From Actinomycetota bacterium (lineage in GTDB: Bacteria > Actinomycetota > Thermoleophilia > Solirubrobacterales > Solirubrobacteraceae), in assembly GCA_019348575.1 (NCBI GenBank), contig JAHWJE010000136.1, forward strand, positions 1 to 5,581: DNA of 5,581 nucleotides, in the 5' to 3' direction. This document shows positions 1-5,581 of this stretch, piece after piece. How positions within the stretch are numbered: position 1 is the first letter of the stretch; each line of letters begins with the position of its first letter. The translations under genes and the position numbers were made by a program. A model generated the notes under the pieces. The model saw only the letters and a program-made list of their open reading frames with translations, was not told where the DNA came from and did no database searches.

Positions 1-82
1 CGTCGAGCTGGGCCGCGAGAACGGATTCGCGCAACCCCGGCATGACGACCGAGACCACCGGCCGCCCCGCTCCCGGCGGCAA
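1..82 (-). CDS. 5' end of an unidentified ORF, possibly glycosyltransferase family 2 (partial)
   Basis: A minus-strand frame runs open off the left edge, beginning 24 nt after the uvrA stop and on the same strand. Possible starts are TTG (82-80), GTG (58-56) and ATG (43-41). From the TTG it reads [18 protein letters not shown] and then ESVLAAQLD. The stretch PVVSVVMP is the kind of first beta strand seen at the N-terminus of family-2 glycosyltransferases (VSVVMPxxNE), but the usual acidic/asparagine continuation is absent and only 27 codons are visible. A GGGAGC run lies about 11 nt before the GTG, and GGAG lies only 3 nt before the TTG, so the start is undecided. The identity is a guess; that a coding region starts here is somewhat more likely than not. 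Confidence 0.3.
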   Translation of the reverse strand, partial: MPPGAGRPVVSVVMPGLRESVLAAQLD

Positions 83-106
83 CCGCTCCGCGCCGCGTGC
101 GTGCGC

Positions 107-2752
<2,646 letters not shown>

Positions 2753-2762
2753 CGCCCCGCGA

Positions 2763-2768
2763 ATCGTA
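2763..2768 (-). promoter_or_regulatory. Putative -10 element (TACGAT) for the mutase/uvrA hybrid ORF
   Basis: On the minus strand TACGAT fits the TANNNT -10 pattern and ends 10 nt before the ATG at 2752. There is no clear Shine-Dalgarno sequence in the 10 nt between (TCGCGGGGCG), so a very short or absent leader is likely. No convincing -35 hexamer was seen. Confidence 0.35.
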
Positions 2769-2792
2769 CTCGCGGCCCATCGCATGCGCAGG

Positions 2793-2798
2793 TATGGT
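2793..2798 (+). promoter_or_regulatory. Putative -10 element (TATGGT) for the acidic-protein gene
   Basis: TATGGT lies in the divergent intergenic region 51 nt upstream of the ATG at 2849, which would give a leader of roughly 40-45 nt carrying the Shine-Dalgarno sequence. The bases about 17 nt upstream (TCGCGG) are not a recognisable -35 element. An 8-bp palindrome CGCATGCG (2781-2788) sits just before it and could be an operator half or chance. Confidence 0.35.
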
Positions 2799-2839
2799 GC
2801 GCGCCGAACGGGTAGGTGCCCAGGGCACAGCAACTGCGG

Positions 2840-2884
2840 GAGGAACGTATGTCCGAGGAACGTATGTCCGAGGAACATGTGAGC
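2840..2884 (+). repeat. 15-bp tandem repeat, about 3 copies, duplicating Shine-Dalgarno and start codon
   Basis: The unit GAGGAACGTATGTCC occurs perfectly at 2840-2854 and 2855-2869. A degenerate third copy, GAGGAACATGTGAGC, is at 2870-2884. Each copy carries a purine-rich GAGGA ribosome-binding element and, at the same phase, a start codon: ATG 2849, ATG 2864, GTG 2879. The 15-bp period keeps all three in frame, so the protein begins with the repeated motif [15 protein letters not shown]. Confidence 0.85.
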
Positions 2885-3247
2885 GACGAAGACGTAGAGG
2901 GCTCGCTCAGCGAGGACGAGGCAAGCCCAGAGGTCGCCGACGAGCTCAGCGACGCGAAGGAAGCCCACAGGGACCAGGCCGGCGATCCCGGTGCCACGGA
3001 GGGTCAGGGCGTCGAGACCGGGGTCATGGGCCACGCTAAGCCGGACACCGGCGGCACCGACGAGGCACCGCAGAGCGAGGTTCCCGAGGGCGTCGACGCG
3101 CTGACCGACGAGCAGATCCAAGCCGCCCAGGAGCGCGGCGGTGGTGGTGGCGGCGACGACGACGACGGCGCGCTCGACGTCTCCTCGATCATGCAGGAAG
3201 GCGGCGCAGAAGGCGACGCAGGCGACGAGACCGGCGAAGACGCGTAG
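2849..3247 (+). CDS. Small, highly acidic, low-complexity protein of unknown function
   Basis: This ORF of 132 residues ends at TAG 3245-3247. I choose ATG 2849 because GGGAGG (2838-2843) stands 5 nt before it; the ATG at 2864 and GTG at 2879 are in-frame alternatives made by the tandem repeat. About 41 residues are Asp/Glu and only about 5 are Lys/Arg, so the predicted pI is very low. There is no signal peptide, membrane segment or cysteine. The chain looks mostly disordered: an acidic N-terminal half, a short possibly helical segment [14 protein letters not shown] (about 84-97), a run of six Gly and four Asp, and the tail [11 protein letters not shown] do not recognise a family. It lies divergent to the mutase start and upstream of the hydrolase gene. 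Disorder, acidity and position alone do not give a function. Confidence 0.7.
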   Translation: MSEERMSEEHVSDEDVEGSLSEDEASPEVADELSDAKEAHRDQAGDPGATEGQGVETGVMGHAKPDTGGTDEAPQSEVPEGVDALTDEQIQAAQERGGGGGGDDDDGALDVSSIMQEGGAEGDAGDETGEDA

Positions 3248-3283
3248 CGGCGGGCGCCGCGATCTTCGAGCTTCCACGTCGTT

Positions 3284-3325
3284 CGCCCGGCCGCCGGCGC
3301 TTCTGCGCCCGGCGACCGGCGGGCG
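3284..3325 (+). terminator. Imperfect GC-rich hairpin after the acidic-protein gene (possible terminator)
   Basis: In the 105-nt gap between the acidic gene and the hydrolase gene, CGCCC (3284-3288) pairs with GGGCG (3321-3325), GCCGG (3293-3297) pairs with CCGGC (3316-3320), and there is an inner GCGC-TTCT-GCGC. Bulges interrupt the stem and no T-run follows, so it is a weak terminator candidate. The rest of the gap holds only the promoter-like element just before the hydrolase start. Confidence 0.3.
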
Positions 3326-3339
3326 ATCGCGCGCTCCAC

Positions 3340-3345
3340 TAGCGT
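3340..3345 (+). promoter_or_regulatory. Putative -10 element (TAGCGT) of a leaderless hydrolase transcript
   Basis: TAGCGT fits TANNNT and is followed by 7 nt (CACCTCG) and then the ATG at 3353. With no Shine-Dalgarno sequence present, transcription starting at or next to the A of ATG would give a leaderless mRNA, common in actinobacteria. The same geometry recurs before clpS. Confidence 0.4.
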
Positions 3346-3352
3346 CACCTCG

Positions 3353-4195
3353 ATGCGCGCGATCGACGTCTGCCACCAGGGCCGTGAACATGTCATCTGC
3401 GCCTGGCAGGTCGACGACGTGATCGTCGATCCCGGGCCGGAGTCGAGCGTCGACGAGCTGCTGGATGCGCTCGGCGGCGAGCAGCCGCGGGCGCTGCTGC
3501 TGACGCACATCCACTTCGACCACGCCGGCGCCGCCGGTGCGCTCGTGCGCGAGTGGCCCGAGCTCGAGGTCTGGGTGCACGAGCGCGGCGCCCGGCACCT
3601 CGCCGACCCGACGCGCCTCGTCGCGTCCGCCAAGCGCCTCTACGGCGAGGACTTCGACCGGCTATGGGGCGAGGTCGTGCCGGTCGCGCAGGACAACCTG
3701 CGCGTGCTTCGCGGCGGCGAGTCGATCGGCGGCTGGGACGTGGAGTACACGCCCGGCCATGCCTCGCATCACGTGTCGTACCGCCATCGCGACAGCGGCT
3801 GGGTCTTCGCCGGCGACACCGCCGGCGTGCGGCTGCCGCCCGGCACCCTGGTGCTGGCCCCGACGCCGCCGCCGGACTTCGACCTCGAGGCGTGGCGCGC
3901 CTCGATCGACACGCTCGAGGCCTGGGATCCGCAGGCGCTGGCGATCACGCACTTCGGCGACTACGGCGACGTCGCCGAGCACCTCGACCGCCTGCGCGAG
4001 GCGCTCGCGCGCCTCACCGAGCTGGCGAAGGTCACCGACCGCGACGGCTACGCGGATGCGCTGCGCGCCGAGATGCGCGCGGCGCTGGACGACCGCACGG
4101 CGGCCTCGTGCGCGCAGGCGATGCCGCCCGAGGATCAGTGGCTCGGGATCGACCGCTACCACAGCCGTACGCGAGAAGCTGGCGCGCCGGGCTGA
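3353..4195 (+). CDS. Metallo-beta-lactamase-fold hydrolase
   Basis: This 280-residue protein is of the MBL superfamily, glyoxalase II-like branch. It has the metal motif THIHFDHAG (H52, H54, D56, H57), then PGHASHH (H136), AGDTAG (D155) and the late ligand ITHFG (H200). The full set of ligands for a dinuclear metal site is present, so an active hydrolase is expected; the family covers thioesters, phosphodiesters, lactones and more, and the substrate cannot be read from sequence. The N-terminal strands ([14 protein letters not shown]) are typical of the fold. After H200 comes a helical, charged C-terminal region (about 205-280) that may form the substrate lid. No signal peptide, so probably cytoplasmic. 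ATG 3353 is chosen because the fold starts immediately after it and a -10-like element lies 7 nt upstream. clpS follows after 20 nt. Confidence 0.92.
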   Translation: MRAIDVCHQGREHVICAWQVDDVIVDPGPESSVDELLDALGGEQPRALLLTHIHFDHAGAAGALVREWPELEVWVHERGARHLADPTRLVASAKRLYGEDFDRLWGEVVPVAQDNLRVLRGGESIGGWDVEYTPGHASHHVSYRHRDSGWVFAGDTAGVRLPPGTLVLAPTPPPDFDLEAWRASIDTLEAWDPQALAITHFGDYGDVAEHLDRLREALARLTELAKVTDRDGYADALRAEMRAALDDRTAASCAQAMPPEDQWLGIDRYHSRTREAGAPG

Positions 4196-4202
4196 GCGTT
4201 CG

Positions 4203-4208
4203 TATCCT
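4203..4208 (+). promoter_or_regulatory. Putative -10 element (TATCCT) of a leaderless clpS transcript
   Basis: TATCCT lies between the hydrolase stop and clpS, with exactly 7 nt (TTGACCG) before the ATG at 4216. No ribosome-binding site is seen, so clpS may be started by its own leaderless transcript even though it is close behind the hydrolase gene. Any -35 would lie inside the end of the hydrolase gene, and none is obvious. Confidence 0.4.
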
Positions 4209-4215
4209 TTGACCG

Positions 4216-4503
4216 ATGAGTCAGACGATCGAGAAGCCGCGGATCGACGGCCCGGGCAGCGGCCTCGGCGGCCACTGGCGCGTCATCGTCCGCAACGACA
4301 ACCACAACACCTTCGATCACGTCGCGCACACGCTCGCCCGCTACATCCCGGGTGTCAGCGTCGAGCGGGGCTACCGGATCGCCGACACGATCCACCGCAG
4401 CGGCCTGGCGATCGTGTGGACCGGGCACCGCGAGGCAGCGGAGTTGTACTGGGGCCAGCTCGGCGGCGCAGGCCTGACGATGGCCCCGCTCGAGCAGGAC
4501 TGA
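4216..4503 (+). CDS. clpS: ATP-dependent Clp protease adaptor ClpS
   Basis: This 95-residue protein has the length and motifs of ClpS, the cytoplasmic adaptor that binds N-degron substrates and docks on the N-domain of the Clp ATPase (ClpA or ClpC) for degradation by ClpP. The N-terminal ~19 residues (through GLGG) are a flexible tail, which in the family enters the ATPase pore. The core starts at WRVIVRNDNHNTFDHV (21-36). N27 and D28 match the Asn-Asp pair that binds the substrate alpha-amino group in E. coli ClpS, and H60 (TIHRSG) matches the pocket histidine. The end GLTMAPLE (86-93) is a strong ClpS marker. The third acidic residue (usual NDD) is Asn29 here, and NTF replaces the E. coli TPM, as I recall for cyanobacterial and actinobacterial ClpS. 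It sits between the hydrolase and the sigma gene. Confidence 0.93.
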   Translation: MSQTIEKPRIDGPGSGLGGHWRVIVRNDNHNTFDHVAHTLARYIPGVSVERGYRIADTIHRSGLAIVWTGHREAAELYWGQLGGAGLTMAPLEQD

Positions 4504-4563
4504 GCGACCTCCGCGTCGGCGAGAAGTCCGACGTGCCGCGCGTGTGCGAGGCTTTGCGGCAGG

Positions 4564-5340
4564 GTGAGCGACGGGGGTATCACCAACGCCGATCGGGCGG
4601 TCCGCGAGCGCATGTTGCTGCGCGCGTATCACGAGGACGGCGACACGCGCGCGCGCGATACGCTCGCCGAGGAGATGGTGCCGCTCGCGCGCGCGCTCGC
4701 CGGGCGCTACAGCGGCCGCGGCGAGCCGATCGACGACCTCGTACAGGTCGCATGCGTCGGGATCATGAAGGCGATCGAGGGGTTTGACCTGTCGCGCGAC
4801 GTGCGCTTCTCGTCCTACGCGACGCCGACGGTGCTGGGGGAGATCAAGCGCCACTTCCGCGACAAGACCTGGGCGATGCGCGTCCCGCGCGGGATGCAGG
4901 AGCTGCAGATCGAGATCGCGAAGGCGCGCGACGAGCTGACGACGAGGCACGGCCGCTCGCCGACGGTCCAGGAGCTCGCCGACGCGGTCGAGCAGCCCTT
5001 CGAGGAGGTGCTGATCACGATCCAGAGCCAGGAGGCACGCCGCACGCGCTCGCTCGACGAGCCGACCGGCGAGGACATGACGCTGGCCGACTCGATCGGC
5101 GCCCGCGACCCCGACATCGGCCGCGCGGAGATGCGCGTCCTGCTCGACGACGCCTTCGAGGTGCTCTCCGAGCGCGACCGCGAGGTGCTGCGGCTGCGCT
5201 TCGCCGAGGACCTGACGCAGACGGAGATCTCGCGCGTCGTCGGCGTCTCGCAGATGCAGGTCTCGCGCATCATCCGCCAGGCGCTGCGCACGCTGCGCAC
5301 GGACATCGACCGCGACGACGAGCGCAGCGACGCGGCCTAG
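4564..5340 (+). CDS. SigB/SigF/SigG-family RNA polymerase sigma factor
   Basis: This is a 258-residue group 3 sigma-70 factor that directs RNA polymerase to alternative promoters, typically stress or development genes in this family. Region 2 spans about 31-101: EPIDDLVQVACVGIMKAI for core binding, then FDLSRDVRFSSYATPTVLGE and IKRHFRDKTW for -10 recognition. Region 3 begins at VPRGMQEL (107-114) with a helix-turn-helix-like RSPTVQELADAV. Region 4 is at 202-246: SERDREVLRLRF, DLTQTEISRVVGVSQMQVSR and IIRQALRTLR, for -35 contact. No region 1.1 is present, as expected for the group. The start is taken as GTG 4564, with only a weak GCGAGG 12 nt upstream; ATG 4612 (residue 17) is a realistic alternative since conservation begins near LLRAYHEDGD. 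No anti-sigma or anti-anti-sigma gene is visible beside it. The gap after clpS is 60 nt, with nothing else seen in it. Confidence 0.93.
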   Translation: MSDGGITNADRAVRERMLLRAYHEDGDTRARDTLAEEMVPLARALAGRYSGRGEPIDDLVQVACVGIMKAIEGFDLSRDVRFSSYATPTVLGEIKRHFRDKTWAMRVPRGMQELQIEIAKARDELTTRHGRSPTVQELADAVEQPFEEVLITIQSQEARRTRSLDEPTGEDMTLADSIGARDPDIGRAEMRVLLDDAFEVLSERDREVLRLRFAEDLTQTEISRVVGVSQMQVSRIIRQALRTLRTDIDRDDERSDAA

Positions 5341-5344
5341 CGCG

Positions 5345-5376
5345 GACGGCTCGCGCCCGCAAGAGCGCGAGCCGTC
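5345..5376 (+). terminator. Perfect 12-bp hairpin after the sigma gene
   Basis: GACGGCTCGCGC (5345-5356) and GCGCGAGCCGTC (5365-5376) are perfect inverted repeats around the 8-nt loop CCGCAAGA, starting 5 nt after the sigma stop. No T-tract follows on either strand, which is common for terminators in high-GC actinobacteria. As the downstream gene converges, the hairpin could serve both strands. Its right arm overlaps the end of the recognisable SnoaL-like coding sequence. Confidence 0.65.
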
Positions 5377-5581
5377 GGGCGGCAGGAGCCCGAACCGGCG
5401 CCCGACCTCCATCTGGTCGAAGACCACGAAGTTCGAGACGACGGTGCCGTCGCGGACCGTGAAGTGGTCGATCCCGTCCAGCTCGATCCGCCTCCCGGTC
5501 GGCTCGATCCCCGCCCACGCCGTGCCGGTGTGCGTCCCCGTCAGGTGCCAGCGGACGAACACCGCGTCCCCTTCGGCCGCG
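5368..5581 (-). CDS. SnoaL-like / ester cyclase family protein (NTF2 fold), C-terminal part
   Basis: The minus-strand frame enters from the right edge and encodes VRWHLTGTHTGTAWAGIEPT, then GRRIELDGIDHFTVRDG and VVFDQMEVGRRFGLLPPDGS. The order W-x-x-x-GTH, PTGRR, GID-F-VRDG, FDQ-----GLLP is typical of the C-terminal half of SnoaL-like polyketide-cyclase/ester-cyclase proteins, small NTF2-fold enzymes or ligand binders of about 130-150 residues. The start lies outside the window; GTG 5562 is only the first start-like codon inside it. Recognisable sequence ends near 5368, but no stop occurs there: the frame stays open antisense through the sigma gene and beyond, to 4156. The neighbouring frame has TAG at 5339-5337, so a one-base shift near the hairpin would end the protein normally. 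The true end is therefore unknown, and the reaction cannot be specified. Confidence 0.75.

Noticed and set aside
2816..2848. Start of the acidic protein at 2816 (11 extra residues)
   Set aside because: No ribosome-binding site precedes 2816, whereas GGGAGG stands 5 nt before ATG 2849.
2840..2884. CRISPR-like or iteron array
   Set aside because: Three directly abutting 15-bp units without spacers, placed over a start codon and in frame, fit a coding and ribosome-binding-site duplication rather than CRISPR or an origin.
3323..3330. Palindrome GCGATCGC before the hydrolase gene as an operator
   Set aside because: An 8-bp palindrome of this composition is common by chance in GC-rich DNA, and there is no second copy or overlap with a clear promoter core.
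2753..3598. N-terminal extension of the uvrA hybrid ORF to a start at 3598 (1163 residues)
   Set aside because: The extra 282 codons run antisense to the acidic-protein and hydrolase genes and have no domain signal. The mutase motif starts just after ATG 2752, which also has a promoter-like element.
3537..4787. 416-residue plus-strand frame overlapping the hydrolase and clpS genes in another frame
   Set aside because: Arg/Ala/Ser-rich low-complexity translation, while the competing frames carry the complete MBL and ClpS motifs.
4156..5562. 468-residue minus-strand frame across sigma, clpS and the SnoaL-like region as one protein
   Set aside because: Only its first ~65 residues look like a protein family. 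The rest is opposite the sigma and clpS genes and has the composition of an antisense shadow.

Overview
The window is very GC-rich DNA with dense third-position G/C codon use, mixed ATG/GTG starts and several starts with no Shine-Dalgarno sequence. This suggests a high-GC actinobacterium. A deep lineage such as Thermoleophilia (Solirubrobacterales-like) is my best guess, from general protein flavour only; no rRNA or other marker is present to confirm it.

Layout. (1) Bases 1-82, minus strand: the first codons of an ORF leaving the left edge, with a hint of a glycosyltransferase-2 beta strand. (2) Bases 107-2752, minus strand: a large ORF whose residues 53-881 are the excision-repair ATPase UvrA from its UvrB-binding region to the C-terminus. 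Its first ~52 residues are not UvrA but the N-terminus of a methylmalonyl-CoA mutase-family large subunit. The switch occurs near base 2597 and is the main anomaly of the window: either a real rearrangement creating a truncated chimera, or an assembly join between two loci. (3) Bases 2753-2848: a divergent promoter region. (4) Bases 2849-5340, plus strand: a very acidic 132-residue protein whose ribosome-binding site and start codon are tandemly duplicated, a metallo-beta-lactamase-fold hydrolase, the Clp protease adaptor ClpS, and a SigB/SigF/SigG-type sigma factor. (5) A 12-bp perfect hairpin follows the sigma gene. (6) From about 5368 to the right edge, minus strand: the C-terminal part of a SnoaL-like (NTF2-fold) protein converging on the sigma gene, with no in-frame stop where the family should end.

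How the genes might work together. The hydrolase, clpS and sigma genes are closely spaced on one strand (20 and 60 nt gaps), but the hydrolase and clpS each have a TANNNT -10-like element exactly 7 nt before the ATG. They may therefore be separate leaderless transcripts rather than one operon. ClpS (N-degron delivery to ClpAP/ClpCP) beside a stress-type sigma factor is suggestive of a stress/proteostasis neighbourhood, but no anti-sigma factor is visible. The mutase start, its promoter and the divergent plus-strand genes look like one coherent locus; the uvrA body looks like the foreign partner of the junction. I see no rRNA, tRNA, CRISPR array, insertion sequence or phage gene.
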